A program made the position numbers and the translations under genes. Below, piece after piece: positions 26,107 through 34,911 of a stretch of DNA of 46,313 bases. The stretch comes from Acetobacter musti. Lineage in GTDB: Bacteria > Pseudomonadota > Alphaproteobacteria > Acetobacterales > Acetobacteraceae. The notes beneath the pieces were generated by a model, which had not been told where the DNA came from, ran no database searches, and saw nothing but the letters and a program-made list of their open reading frames with translations. The stretch is taken from positions 1-46,313 of the forward strand of contig NZ_WOTB01000027.1 of the NCBI RefSeq assembly GCF_011516835.1, read 5' to 3'. How positions within the stretch are numbered: the stretch's first letter is position 1; every line of letters begins with the position of its first letter.

Positions 26107-27171
26107 TCAGGCCGTACAAAATGTCCTGTAAGTTTCTTCCGCCTGTCTCCGTGCTTCATCTGATGGGAGGTCTGTTATTCGCCGGCCTTCTGCTAATCCG
26201 AATGTAGCAAAATGCTGTAATGCGGGCAGACCAGCTGCCGCTACATCCGGGTTCAGGAGAAGGTACATCTGCGCATCAAATAATGTCAGTTTTTTCGGAA
26301 GCCCGGCCGCAAGTTCCAGCACACCGGCTCCGTCCGGCGGTTCAGCAGGTTCCATCTGTCTGTCCGCACCGAAAAATGCATCTCGTACGCCTAGGTCCCG
26401 GAAATGGTTGGCGACACCAGGCAGGCGCAGAAACGAACCCTGTTCATAGCGGGCAAAATAATCCTGTTCAGTCATGAAAAGATAATCGACGAGATGGATG
26501 CCACATCCTGAAAATGTGCGTAACGCAACAGGATCATCAACATCAACGAATGGTTTCAGTTTCTGCCGGGCATGTTCAATGAGGTTTTTGAAAGGCTTAT
26601 TGTGCATATGCAGATATGTGAAGCGGGTCTCCCGTTCTCCTGGTTGTTTTCCCGAGGTGAGGGCATGAAATCCGTGGTCGATATAATCGACGGTGCCACT
26701 GGCCAGAAAACGCTTCGGAAACAGACGGGAGGTAAAACATCCGGGATGTCCCGGCACATTCATCAGGCAATAATCCAGCTTCAGAACACGCTGTTCTCCC
26801 GCCAGTTCATCAAAATGTGCATGGATAGCTTCACGCGAGCAGTCGAGCCCGCTTTCGGTGTAGACCGAAATGAATTCGTCACAGTCAAGAGGAAGAGCGA
26901 AGTCATAATCCTCCGTCTCGTCCCAGTGACGGATCACCCGCGCGACATATTCACCTTTGCAGTGAAAATCGACTCCACGTGTAAAATCCCGGAAGATGGT
27001 AGCCCCGAGCCGTTCGTTCGCGGCGAGAATCTCCCTGACCGTCGGGTCAGATGAACCGTTGTCGAAAACGACGAGATTTTCAAAGCCAAACAGATTACCG
27101 TAATGTCGGAACCAGGCGTCGAGCAGCAGCGTTTCGTTCCGCTGCATCATCACGCACTTTACCCGCGCCAT
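26107..27171 (-). CDS. Glycosyltransferase family 2-like protein (GT A)
   Basis: 354 residues. It begins MARVKCVMMQRNETLLLDAWFRHYG; the following NLVVFDNGSSDPT is the GT-A nucleotide-binding start of the Glyco_tranf_2_4 group. LPLDCDEFI supplies the DxD-type metal site. The C-terminal tail FDAQMYLLLNPDVAAAGLPA with HFATFGLAEGRR is a separate small module also seen in other surface glycan enzymes and secreted proteins. No membrane segment. It is about half identical by eye to the second glycosyltransferase at 28540-29568, and a sulfotransferase gene lies between them, all on the minus strand. It probably adds sugars to a surface polymer; donor and acceptor are unknown. Confidence 0.85.
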   Translation of the reverse strand: MARVKCVMMQRNETLLLDAWFRHYGNLFGFENLVVFDNGSSDPTVREILAANERLGATIFRDFTRGVDFHCKGEYVARVIRHWDETEDYDFALPLDCDEFISVYTESGLDCSREAIHAHFDELAGEQRVLKLDYCLMNVPGHPGCFTSRLFPKRFLASGTVDYIDHGFHALTSGKQPGERETRFTYLHMHNKPFKNLIEHARQKLKPFVDVDDPVALRTFSGCGIHLVDYLFMTEQDYFARYEQGSFLRLPGVANHFRDLGVRDAFFGADRQMEPAEPPDGAGVLELAAGLPKKLTLFDAQMYLLLNPDVAAAGLPALQHFATFGLAEGRRITDLPSDEARRQAEETYRTFCTA

Positions 27172-27469
27172 CGAAAATTTTTCCCATCCCGTTCTGACGT
27201 CCCGTAAAGGACAGTCCGGCAGACACTGCTTATTGGGATGATGTTAAAAGCGGGTTTCAGGCGCGGCAACATGTGCCGGTAATGAAGCGCGGGGCTTACA
27301 TAATCAGACAAACCTGGTTTTCGTCGTGGAACAGAACACCGATGCACTTCTCTGAACAGGGATTATGGCGAGACTCAGCGTGTGTTAGCGTGAGATTTTT
27401 CAGATCAATAAACACAACACGATCGGGACTCATTGCAACTCAGTCAGTGGACGCCGCCTGCGAAACGCT
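27172..27469. other. Gap between sulfotransferase and glycosyltransferase A genes
   Basis: 298 bases of ordinary composition without a credible gene or a clear terminator. The length suggests that glycosyltransferase A has its own promoter. Confidence 0.45.
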
Positions 27470-28216
27470 TCAGCCTGCCGTCAGAACCTGCTTCTGAATT
27501 TCGTAATCCCGGCTATACAGCGCCTGAATGCGTTCAGTCTGGCGCCGCGTCGGCACCAGAAAAGGTGTGACTGAATCGTTCAGGCGTGGAATGTCAGACC
27601 TTCCGGATGGAAACAGGTGGCGTGACAGCGCCTGAAGCTCAGTGATGTGAAACAGTCTGTCGACGATAACTTTGCCCCGGCCATCGGTGACATACCAGCT
27701 CTGCGGCCGGAAAATATGGTCCACATCATACCAGTCGGTCGCGCGTTCAACATGATCGAGCGCGTCATCGAGAGATCTGAAAGCCATATACCGGGCGGCA
27801 AATGTCTCCGCGAGGTCACGGTGTCGTCCCCCACCGCCTTTTGCATGGCGGTACGCCGAAATGAAACGATCCACCGGGTCCCGGATAATCGCGACGCTGG
27901 GTATACCCGACAGCGAAGAGACACTGCGCCGAAAATAACGGATGCTGCGGTGCTCCAGTTCCTGACCATACAGGGTACGGCACACTGCCGTGCCCGCATT
28001 CTTCGGAACGTGGATAAAGAGTACGCCAGCTTCGCGGATCATTTCATGCCGCGCCATGCGCTTTTGTCCCTGAGGCAGCGGAATACCCAGCTCGGAACAT
28101 CGTTCATGCATGTCGCCAAGCAGTCTGACGCCAAACAACCTTGGCAGAACGCGTGAGAAACTGACCTTCCGATCTGATGCAACGACGCTTTGAATATCCG
28201 AAAGTGACAGCTGCAT
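27470..28216 (-). CDS. Sulfotransferase family 2-like protein
   Basis: 248 residues from the ATG at 28216, which has AGGGAA a few bases upstream; the open frame to 28297 is longer. The 5'-phosphosulfate loop is LFIHVPKNAGTAVCRTL and the 3'-phosphate site is AIIRDPVDRFISAYRHA, the two PAPS-binding signatures of family 2 sulfotransferases. A central aromatic region (FRPQSWYVTDGRGK) is family-like. It should transfer sulfate from PAPS to a carbohydrate. With a glycosyltransferase on each side, a sulfated surface glycan is the natural reading, although no sulfate-activation genes are in the window. Confidence 0.85.
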   Translation of the reverse strand: MQLSLSDIQSVVASDRKVSFSRVLPRLFGVRLLGDMHERCSELGIPLPQGQKRMARHEMIREAGVLFIHVPKNAGTAVCRTLYGQELEHRSIRYFRRSVSSLSGIPSVAIIRDPVDRFISAYRHAKGGGGRHRDLAETFAARYMAFRSLDDALDHVERATDWYDVDHIFRPQSWYVTDGRGKVIVDRLFHITELQALSRHLFPSGRSDIPRLNDSVTPFLVPTRRQTERIQALYSRDYEIQKQVLTAG

Positions 28217-28539
28217 AAAAATTTCCCTGCCGACGTGTGACACACGCGTTCTAAGACACGTCCGGGTATAACGGTACTGAACTGAGGGCATCAACAAGGG
28301 CGAATATGTTACGCAACATCAGATATGTATTTATATGTAACCAATGTGTTTCTTTGTATCTGTACGATGTTATATTTTTGCCATACGGAGATACTGGGAC
28401 CATGCAACGGTACTGAAAATCTGTTGTGCTGCATTGAGCGCAGATGTGCTTCCCGCATAAAAATCAATTCCGGTCATTCGGGATACGGTGGATGCGCATG
28501 CCCCGGACCAGCCTTTTTCGCAACTTCATCGCCACGATT
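28217..28539. other. AT-rich gap between glycosyltransferase B and sulfotransferase genes
   Basis: 323 bases, with an AT-rich part at 28310-28390 that probably holds the sulfotransferase promoter. No gene, repeat or strong hairpin was seen. Confidence 0.5.
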
Positions 28540-29568
28540 TTATTGCATTCCGGGCAACGTAAACTCTGTAAAGCGGCGACCTTCTGCCATTCCATGTTCG
28601 ACATAGTGACGGAGCGGAGCAAGATGCGCCGCCGCCACGTCAGGGCTGAACCGAAGATAAGCCTGTCCGTCAAATGGCACGACGTGCTCAAATTCTCCCG
28701 CTTTGACACCGACAATCTCGACAGCATCCCGCGGTTCTGATGGCTCGAGTGATTGCAGCGTTCCCAGATACGCGTCCACGATTCCCAGCGCCCGCATGTG
28801 ATTTACGAATCCGGGGACACGCAGGAAGACGCCGCTGGCAAAACGATCAAGGTATTCCTGTTCTGTCATAAAGAAATAAGCGGTCAGGTGGCTGCCCAGC
28901 CCTTTATGGGCGCGTAGCGCATCAGGATTATCGAGCGGAACAGACAGCATCAGTTTGTCACGGGCATGACGCAGAAGGTCGGCAAACGGCTTATGATGCA
29001 TATGGAGAAAAGTGAAATCCGTATCCACCCATCCCTCCCCGGCGCGGGAGGTGATCGCATGAAACCCGCGATCGATCTGCCGGATGCCGGTTCCGGCGGC
29101 CAGAAAGGTCTTCTGATAATGATGGGGCTGAAAGCATCCCGGGCGGCCCGGGACATTCAGCAGGCTGGCATTGAAGCGGAGAGCCTGAGTGACTCCGATG
29201 AGCGCATCCAGCTTCGCATGAATGGTTGCCCGGGAGCAGGAGAGACCATCGGCGGTGTAAGTGGCGAAAAATTCATCACAGTCGACAGGAAGGGCAAAAT
29301 CATAACCGGCGCCGGACTCCCATTCCGCGATAACGTCCCGGACGTGAGTTCCTTTGGCGTGGAAATCTTCGATACGATTATATCCGCGTCGGATATCAGC
29401 CCCGGCACGCTCATAGGTCCGGAGTGTCTCGACGACTGATGGCTCTGTGGAGCCGTTGTCCAGGACAACAAGATTTTCGAAACCGAACAGATAGCCGTAA
29501 TAGCGAAACCACGAATCGAGCAGCAGATTCTCATCTTTCTGCATCATCACGCATCTGACCCGCGCCAT
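28540..29568 (-). CDS. Glycosyltransferase family 2-like protein (GT B), paralogue of GT A
   Basis: 342 residues from the ATG at 29568, preceded by AAAGGT; the open frame extends to 29682, but MARVRCVMMQKDENLLLDSW matches the start of its paralogue exactly in layout. NLVVLDNGSTEPS and LPVDCDEFF are the nucleotide and metal sites. HMHHKPFADLL in the middle also matches its paralogue. The tail FDGQAYLRFSPDVAAAHLA with HGMAEGRR is the same C-terminal module as in GT A. The pair arose by duplication and has diverged well, so each may have its own substrate. It is divergent from ruvC across 187 bases. Confidence 0.85.
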   Translation of the reverse strand: MARVRCVMMQKDENLLLDSWFRYYGYLFGFENLVVLDNGSTEPSVVETLRTYERAGADIRRGYNRIEDFHAKGTHVRDVIAEWESGAGYDFALPVDCDEFFATYTADGLSCSRATIHAKLDALIGVTQALRFNASLLNVPGRPGCFQPHHYQKTFLAAGTGIRQIDRGFHAITSRAGEGWVDTDFTFLHMHHKPFADLLRHARDKLMLSVPLDNPDALRAHKGLGSHLTAYFFMTEQEYLDRFASGVFLRVPGFVNHMRALGIVDAYLGTLQSLEPSEPRDAVEIVGVKAGEFEHVVPFDGQAYLRFSPDVAAAHLAPLRHYVEHGMAEGRRFTEFTLPGMQ

Positions 29569-29755
29569 CGTCAGACCTTTCTGCACCCGTGTAACGCTGC
29601 TCCGTATCCGAACTTCTCCGGCCTGTCGCTGCCATGCCCTGCCCGGCTTCGCAACCTTATGCGTCGTCGGAAGCTGTGGCACACCATACGGAGATCAGTA
29701 GCACAAATCATGAACAGCTCTGGTCTCCGTGCAAAACGGTCGTTAAGACACGGAC

Positions 29756-30349
29756 ATGACGTCACGCACACGCCTCATCGGTATTGACCCCGGCCTCCGC
29801 TTCACCGGCTGGGGGATTATCGACGTGGAGGGAAACCATCTGATCCACGTTGCCGACGGTGTAATTGCAACCGATGGGGAAGATCCCGTGCCAGCCCGTC
29901 TTTGTGCCCTTTATGATGCGCTGACCGCACTCATTCAGACGTATAAGCCGGAGGAAGCTGCCGTCGAGGAAACTTACGTCAATCGTAACGGCTCCTCGAC
30001 CCTGAAGCTCGGCTACGCCCGCGGTGTCGCTCTGCTGGCTCCGGCCCTGGAAGGGCTCTCAGTTTCGGAATATGGTGCAATGGCTGTCAAACGCGCCGTT
30101 GTCGGCACAGGGGCCGCTACAAAGGAACAGGTCGAAATGATGGTCCGTCGCCTGCTGCCCAGTGCCACCATCCGCCGTGCAGACGCCTCGGACGCGCTTG
30201 CTGTCGTGATCTGTCATGCACATCATCGTGCAAGCGCACTGCGCATCGCCGCCGGACAGGCTGCGGCCCAAAGCCGTCCGGCCGGCACGCGCCCAGGTCG
30301 CCGGTCTGGCCCGGCGCGTTCCCGGCCGACCCCGGAAGCCGCCGGATGA
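29756..30349 (+). CDS. ruvC: Holliday junction endonuclease RuvC
   Basis: 197 residues. Catalytic acids are visible in GIDPGLRFTGWG, VEETYVNRNGSSTLKLGYARG and DASDALAVVICHAHH. The basic, Ala/Pro-rich tail of about 25 residues beyond the usual end is disordered in character. RuvC cuts Holliday junctions during recombination repair, guided by RuvAB. The stop overlaps the ruvA start by four bases (ATGA). Confidence 0.96.
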   Translation: MTSRTRLIGIDPGLRFTGWGIIDVEGNHLIHVADGVIATDGEDPVPARLCALYDALTALIQTYKPEEAAVEETYVNRNGSSTLKLGYARGVALLAPALEGLSVSEYGAMAVKRAVVGTGAATKEQVEMMVRRLLPSATIRRADASDALAVVICHAHHRASALRIAAGQAAAQSRPAGTRPGRRSGPARSRPTPEAAG

Positions 30350-30963
30350 TCGCCTCGCTTGCCGGTCGCCTCGCGCAGGTCGAAGCCGATCGCTGTGTCA
30401 TCGACGTCAATGGTGTCGGGTATCTGGTTTTCGCCTCCACCCGGACGCTTTCCGCCCTGCCGGCTCCGCCCGAACTCGCACGCGTGCTCGTTGAAACGAT
30501 TGTGCGTGAAGACGCGATCCTGCTCTACGGCTTTTCTGACAGTGCGGAACGGGACTGGTTCCGTCTGCTCACCGGAATCCAGGGTGTTGGCGCCAGAGTC
30601 GCTCTGGGCCTGCTTTCCACGATGTCCCCTTCTGAACTGATCGCCGCAATCAGCAGTGCGGATAAAGCCAGCCTCACCCGGGCGCCGGGCGTCGGCGGGC
30701 GTCTCGCCGAACGTCTGCTAACGGAACTCCGGGATAAAGCTCCGAAAATGCCCGGCGGTGGCTCCGGGGTGGCAACCGCCTCGATCATCGCTCAGTCACA
30801 GCAGCCGGCCACCATCGAAGGCGATGCTCTGCTCGCTCTTGCCGGTCTCGGATTTCGCCGTGCGGAAGCCTGGCCCGTCGTCGCCAGAATCATCGCGGGA
30901 GCGGGGGAGGGGGTCATGCTTGATACGGTCATTCGTGATGCTCTGAAAGAACTGGCCCGATGA
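30346..30963 (+). CDS. ruvA: Holliday junction branch migration protein RuvA
   Basis: 205 residues. The N-terminal OB fold starts [29 protein letters not shown]. Two helix-hairpin-helix motifs follow, [20 protein letters not shown] and [22 protein letters not shown]. The C-terminal domain III ([12 protein letters not shown]) contacts RuvB. The tetramer holds the junction for branch migration. Both ends overlap the neighbouring ruv genes by four bases, so the three are translationally coupled. Confidence 0.97.
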   Translation: MIASLAGRLAQVEADRCVIDVNGVGYLVFASTRTLSALPAPPELARVLVETIVREDAILLYGFSDSAERDWFRLLTGIQGVGARVALGLLSTMSPSELIAAISSADKASLTRAPGVGGRLAERLLTELRDKAPKMPGGGSGVATASIIAQSQQPATIEGDALLALAGLGFRRAEAWPVVARIIAGAGEGVMLDTVIRDALKELAR

Positions 30964-32030
30964 GCGACCGTCCCGAAGCAGAGCGGACAATGGATCCTGT
31001 CCGCAACGAGGAAGATCTCGGGGAAGGGGCACTTCGCCCACAAACCCTTGCAGATTTCACAGGTCAGAAAACGAGCCGCGAAAATCTCGCGATTTTTATC
31101 GAGGCGGCCCGCGCCCGCGCCGAAGCGCTCGATCACGTCCTTCTGCACGGGCCGCCAGGGCTCGGAAAAACAACTCTGGCTCAGATCGTTGCCCGTGAAC
31201 TGGGCGTCGGTTTCCGCGCCACATCCGGCCCGGTGATTCAGCGTGCCGGGGATCTCGCCGCGATTCTGACCAATCTGCAGCCGCGCGATGTTCTGTTTAT
31301 AGACGAGATTCATCGTCTTCAGCCTGCGATCGAAGAAATCCTCTATCCCGCAATGGAGGATTTCCAGCTCGATCTTATCATCGGGGAAGGGCCGGCCGCC
31401 CGCTCCGTGCGGATCGATCTGGCGCCATTTACCCTCGTCGCGGCCACGACGCGGGCCGGTCTGCTGGCAACGCCGCTCCGGGATCGTTTCGGCATCCCGC
31501 TCCGGCTGGTGTTCTATACGCCGGAAGAGCTGAAACTGATCGTATCGCGCGGCGCCCGGAAACTCGGTTTCGCCCTCACCGATGAGGGAGCCTTTGAAAT
31601 CGCCCGTCGTTCACGCGGAACGCCCCGCATCGCCGGCCGGCTGCTGCGCCGTGTAAGGGATTTCGCTTCCGTGGGAAACGGAGGCGGCGAGGCCGTCGGG
31701 GCCGGGCTTGCTGACGCCGCGCTCACGCGTCTCGAAGTCGACAGCCTCGGGCTGGACTCGATGGACCGCCGCTATCTGAGGCGTATCGCCGAATTCCACA
31801 ATGGCGGTCCGGTAGGGGTCGAAACCCTTGCCGCGGCTCTTGCCGAGGCAAGAGATACCATAGAAGACGTCATTGAGCCTTATCTGATTCAGGAAGGCCT
31901 TGTGCTCCGGACCAGCCGGGGCCGCGTGCTCGGGGAAAGGGGCTGGAGGCATCTTGGTCTCGTTCCACCGGCTTCATCGCAGGCGAGCCAGTTCGATCTG
32001 CTTGCCGATGACGAGATTCAGGGAGGCTAA
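30960..32030 (+). CDS. ruvB: Holliday junction branch migration ATPase RuvB
   Basis: 356 residues. Walker A is [14 protein letters not shown], Walker [11 protein letters not shown], sensor 1 VAATTRAG, arginine finger region [11 protein letters not shown], and sensor 2 [19 protein letters not shown]. The C-terminal winged helix includes [20 protein letters not shown]. Hexameric RuvB motors drive branch migration on either side of RuvA. The ybgC ribosome binding site lies inside its last codons. Confidence 0.97.
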   Translation: MSDRPEAERTMDPVRNEEDLGEGALRPQTLADFTGQKTSRENLAIFIEAARARAEALDHVLLHGPPGLGKTTLAQIVARELGVGFRATSGPVIQRAGDLAAILTNLQPRDVLFIDEIHRLQPAIEEILYPAMEDFQLDLIIGEGPAARSVRIDLAPFTLVAATTRAGLLATPLRDRFGIPLRLVFYTPEELKLIVSRGARKLGFALTDEGAFEIARRSRGTPRIAGRLLRRVRDFASVGNGGGEAVGAGLADAALTRLEVDSLGLDSMDRRYLRRIAEFHNGGPVGVETLAAALAEARDTIEDVIEPYLIQEGLVLRTSRGRVLGERGWRHLGLVPPASSQASQFDLLADDEIQGG

Positions 32031-32034
32031 GCTC

Positions 32035-32478
32035 TTGACGACGCACAGCATCGACTTTCGCGTTTATTATGAGGATACGGATGCGGGAGGCGTCGTTTAT
32101 CACGCCCGCTATTTTGCGTTTGCCGAACGCGCCCGGACCGAGGCGATCCGCAGCCTCGGCATGGCCGCCTCGGATCTCATCCATGATTACGGGCTGGCCT
32201 TCGTGCTGAGAAATGCGACGATCGATTTCCGGGCGCCGTTTCGTCTTGACGACATCCTGACCGTGAAAACCCGTCTCACCGATCAGGGAGCCGCGAGCTG
32301 TCGCCTGGATCAGGGAATCTATCATGGAGAGGACCTGTTCGTGCATATCGATGTCCGTCTCGCATGTATTCGTGTCGCCGACGGAAAGGCTGCCCGATTT
32401 CCGCCACCCTGGCGTGCTCTTCTTGCCCGGCTCGCGGATGAAACGCCGGGTGCCCGACAGGCGGGTTCCGGAAGATGA
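32035..32478 (+). CDS. ybgC: Acyl-CoA thioesterase YbgC (Tol-Pal cluster)
   Basis: 147 residues from the TTG at 32035, chosen for GGGAGG (32021-32026) with an eight-base spacer; an in-frame ATG at 32008 would lie before that site and inside ruvB. The hot-dog-fold active site is YYEDTDAGGVVYHARYFAFAERARTE, with the catalytic aspartate and the VVYH histidine. The family hydrolyses short-chain or other acyl-CoA thioesters and is usually the first gene of the tol-pal cluster, as here. The start is five bases after the ruvB stop. Confidence 0.93.
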   Translation: MTTHSIDFRVYYEDTDAGGVVYHARYFAFAERARTEAIRSLGMAASDLIHDYGLAFVLRNATIDFRAPFRLDDILTVKTRLTDQGAASCRLDQGIYHGEDLFVHIDVRLACIRVADGKAARFPPPWRALLARLADETPGARQAGSGR

Positions 32479-32523
32479 TCGAAGGTCCCTTCTGCTTTTA
32501 GCGGGAAGCCAGTAAGGAACGCG

Positions 32524-32604
32524 ACATCATCTGATGTCCTGCCGAGTCGGGCCGGTTCGGCCGGTGTGACGATGACAGGACGGCAGGGCCGTAAGGACAG
32601 GAGG
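32524..32604 (+). promoter_or_regulatory. Structured leader of tolQ
   Basis: The 131-base ybgC-tolQ gap holds nested hairpins: ACATC-ATCT-GATGT (32524-32537), an inner GGCCG-GTT-CGGCC (around 32550-32561), and an outer pair CCTGCCG/CGGCAGG (32538-32544 with 32581-32587). The tolQ ribosome binding site AGGAGG (32599-32604) follows at once. No T run is present. It may modulate tolQ translation or stabilise the tol mRNA. Confidence 0.4.
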
Positions 32605-32609
32605 CGTTT

Positions 32610-33329
32610 TTGGATCATGCGGTAGACGCAGCAAATCTTGGCGTGGCTGCGGCCGGGGACTTATCGCTGTGGGGCCTGTTCATGCAGGCGTCGATCGTCG
32701 TCAAATTCGTGATGATCGGGCTGATCGGCAGCAGCATCGGTGTATGGGCTATCGTTTTCAGCAAGATCGTGACCATGCGTCGCATCGAACGGCAGGCCAC
32801 GGTGTTTGAGGATAAATTCTGGTCAGGTGGTAATCTTGACGACCTTTACGAAAGTGAAGGAGCCAAGCCGACACATCCGCTGGCGGCCGTCTTTGGCGCG
32901 GCAATGGGTGAATGGCGTCGTTCCGCCCGCATCCCCGGCATAGACCTGGTGCATGGCGGTGTTCAGGAGCGGGTCGACCGCGCGATGAACATTACCATTA
33001 CCCGTGAGATGGACCGTCTTGAGCGTTGGATGATTTTCCTCGCCACTGTCGGGCCTGTCGCGCCGTTTATCGGCCTCTTCGGCACGGTCTGGGGCATCAT
33101 GCACTCATTCAGCTCCATCGCGGCGATGCATAATACCAATCTGAGCGTTGTCGCTCCTGGTATTTCCGAAGCGCTCTTCGCCACGGCGATCGGCCTTGCA
33201 ACAGCCATTCCCGCCGTGATCGCCTATAACGTACTCAATAATTCGCTGGCGCGTTTTCAGGATCGGCTCGACGGCTTCGGCACGGAGTTTGCAGCGATTC
33301 TCTCCCGCCAGTCCGAAGAGAGGGCCTGA
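32610..33329 (+). CDS. tolQ: Tol-Pal inner-membrane protein TolQ
   Basis: 239 residues from a TTG at 32610, five bases after AGGAGG. Three membrane segments are visible: SIVVKFVMIGLIGSSIGVWAIVF, then after a cytoplasmic loop VGPVAPFIGLFGTVWGIMHSF, and ALFATAIGLATAIPAVIAYNVL. The GLFGTVWGIM pattern and the TAIP motif are typical of TolQ/ExbB/MotA. With TolR it forms the proton-driven motor that energises TolA for outer-membrane constriction and lipid homeostasis. Confidence 0.96.
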   Translation: MDHAVDAANLGVAAAGDLSLWGLFMQASIVVKFVMIGLIGSSIGVWAIVFSKIVTMRRIERQATVFEDKFWSGGNLDDLYESEGAKPTHPLAAVFGAAMGEWRRSARIPGIDLVHGGVQERVDRAMNITITREMDRLERWMIFLATVGPVAPFIGLFGTVWGIMHSFSSIAAMHNTNLSVVAPGISEALFATAIGLATAIPAVIAYNVLNNSLARFQDRLDGFGTEFAAILSRQSEERA

Positions 33330-33332
33330 TCC

Positions 33333-33773
33333 ATGGGCATGTCTGTCGGAGGAGGGGGAAGAGGCGGTTCACGCCGTCGCAGGCGTCCGATGTCGGATAT
33401 CAATGTCACGCCGCTTGTCGACGTCATGCTGGTGCTGCTGATCATTTTTATGGTCACCTCCCCGATGATGACCAGCGGCGTCAATGTTGACCTGCCAAAG
33501 ACAGATGCCAAACCCGTTAATACGGATACAAAACCGATTACGGTCTCGATCAAATCCGATGGTTCGCTCTATCTGGGCGATAACCCGGTCTCGCCGGATG
33601 AACTCGTCGAGCAGCTGAAAGCCGCTGCTGATAATGACCCGGCCCATCGCATCTTCGTTCGTGCCGATGCCCATATCGATTATGGCAAGGTCATGCAGGT
33701 CATGGGACAGATCACCGCAGGCGGATTCACGCATGTTGCTCTTCTCGCGCAGCAGCCTGCAGCAGGGCAGTAG
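33333..33773 (+). CDS. tolR: Tol-Pal inner-membrane protein TolR
   Basis: 146 residues. A short basic cytoplasmic N-terminus is followed by MSDINVTPLVDVMLVLLIIFMVT, the single membrane segment with the proton-path aspartate. The periplasmic part has ITVSIKSDGSLYLGDNPV and RIFVRADAHIDYGKVMQVM. It starts three bases after the tolQ stop. Confidence 0.97.
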   Translation: MGMSVGGGGRGGSRRRRRPMSDINVTPLVDVMLVLLIIFMVTSPMMTSGVNVDLPKTDAKPVNTDTKPITVSIKSDGSLYLGDNPVSPDELVEQLKAAADNDPAHRIFVRADAHIDYGKVMQVMGQITAGGFTHVALLAQQPAAGQ

Positions 33774-33881
33774 GACTCGTTTCATGCTCCTGGTCGTAAG
33801 GTCACTTCTGTCTGCATACCGGTCCGCTTGCCGTTGCGAGACGGCTGGCGGCCCGGTCTGAGCGCGGAGCGGAGAAACTCC

Positions 33882-34883
33882 ATGGTTCGGCCCCGCCGTT
33901 CCGACACCGTCCTGATGAGACGTTCGCTCGCGGCTTCCGGCGCGCTGCACTTCCTCGTGCTGATGGCGTTTCTGGTCGTTATTCCGCCTCTGCCGAAACC
34001 GCCGGAACCTCCCGAACCCCCTCCGATCCAGATGGAGTTCGAGGGCGCGTCGAGCGATAACGGCCCTCCGGCGAAGTCCTCGACACCGTCGTCGAAGCCC
34101 GCCCCGGCACCGGCACCCGAAAAGGTGGAGGCACCTCCGGCGCCCGCGCCGCTGAAGCCTGCGCCAGAAGAGGAGACACCTCCGCCGCCACCACCGCCGC
34201 CGCCAGTGCCTCCACCACCGCAGACAGAGGCGCCACCGCTGCCTGACACCCCGATTCCGCCAAAGGTGGAAGCGCCGTCTCCGGATGCCATCAAAGCGCC
34301 GCCGACACCTCCGGCCCCGCCGCAGAAATCGCATGCCGTCGCGCCGCCTTCGCCGCAGACGCAGCCGACGGACGCGCTGCCTGACGTAGCGCTGCCATCG
34401 CATATCACGCAGCCGAACAAGGCGAAGAAAACGGAGCCGGATACCCACTCTCTGCTGGAGACGCTTGATTCGTTCCGTTCCGATACGAAACAGACTCACG
34501 CACCAAAGGCCAGTGCCAACCCGCGCCAGGGAGGGGCGCCTGATGGTGGCGGAACGCCGGATGGCGATGTCACCGGCAAGATGAGTGCCGGCGATCAGCG
34601 TGCCATCGGCGGCGAGGTCCGTCGTTGTTACACCGAGGACACGGCGGCAAAGGACTACGCGACGTTCTCCGCCCATCTGATCGTGACAGTCGATGCGACA
34701 GGTGAGGCCCGCATCGTCGCTTTTGCTCCGGAAACACAGGCGAAAATGGCTGCAGACCCGTCCTATCGCGCTCTTGCGGAGCGTGCGCGGGCCGCTGTGC
34801 TCAGCCCGACCTGTTCGAAACTGCCAATTCCGAAGAATCTGCTGGGCCAGACGCATCAGCTGAAATTCGTCTTCCGGCCATAA
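33882..34883 (+). CDS. tolA: Tol-Pal energy transducer TolA (proline-rich)
   Basis: 333 residues from the ATG at 33882, preceded by GGAG; the frame stays open to 33828. One membrane anchor (SLAASGALHFLVLMAFLVVI) is followed by a Pro/Ala-rich central region of about 160 residues in place of the long Ala/Lys helix of the E. coli protein. The C-terminal TonB/TolA-like domain includes IGGEVRRCYTED and HLIVTVDATGEARIV. It links the TolQR motor to Pal and TolB. The central proline-rich part likely forms an extended polyproline rod across the periplasm. Confidence 0.9.
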   Translation: MVRPRRSDTVLMRRSLAASGALHFLVLMAFLVVIPPLPKPPEPPEPPPIQMEFEGASSDNGPPAKSSTPSSKPAPAPAPEKVEAPPAPAPLKPAPEEETPPPPPPPPPVPPPPQTEAPPLPDTPIPPKVEAPSPDAIKAPPTPPAPPQKSHAVAPPSPQTQPTDALPDVALPSHITQPNKAKKTEPDTHSLLETLDSFRSDTKQTHAPKASANPRQGGAPDGGGTPDGDVTGKMSAGDQRAIGGEVRRCYTEDTAAKDYATFSAHLIVTVDATGEARIVAFAPETQAKMAADPSYRALAERARAAVLSPTCSKLPIPKNLLGQTHQLKFVFRP

Positions 34884-34911
34884 AATCCGGAAACAGAAAA
34901 GAGAGGACTAA

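Noticed and set aside
34140..34330. Apparent tandem repeats of CCGCCACC-type units
   Set aside because: These are proline codons of the TolA central region, with no exact unit or spacing, and no CRISPR or satellite structure.
33369..34856. Long minus-strand frame of 495 codons over tolR and tolA, rich in Arg
   Set aside because: It is the mirror of the GC- and proline-rich tolA codons. Its product is almost only Arg, Trp and Gly and matches no protein character.
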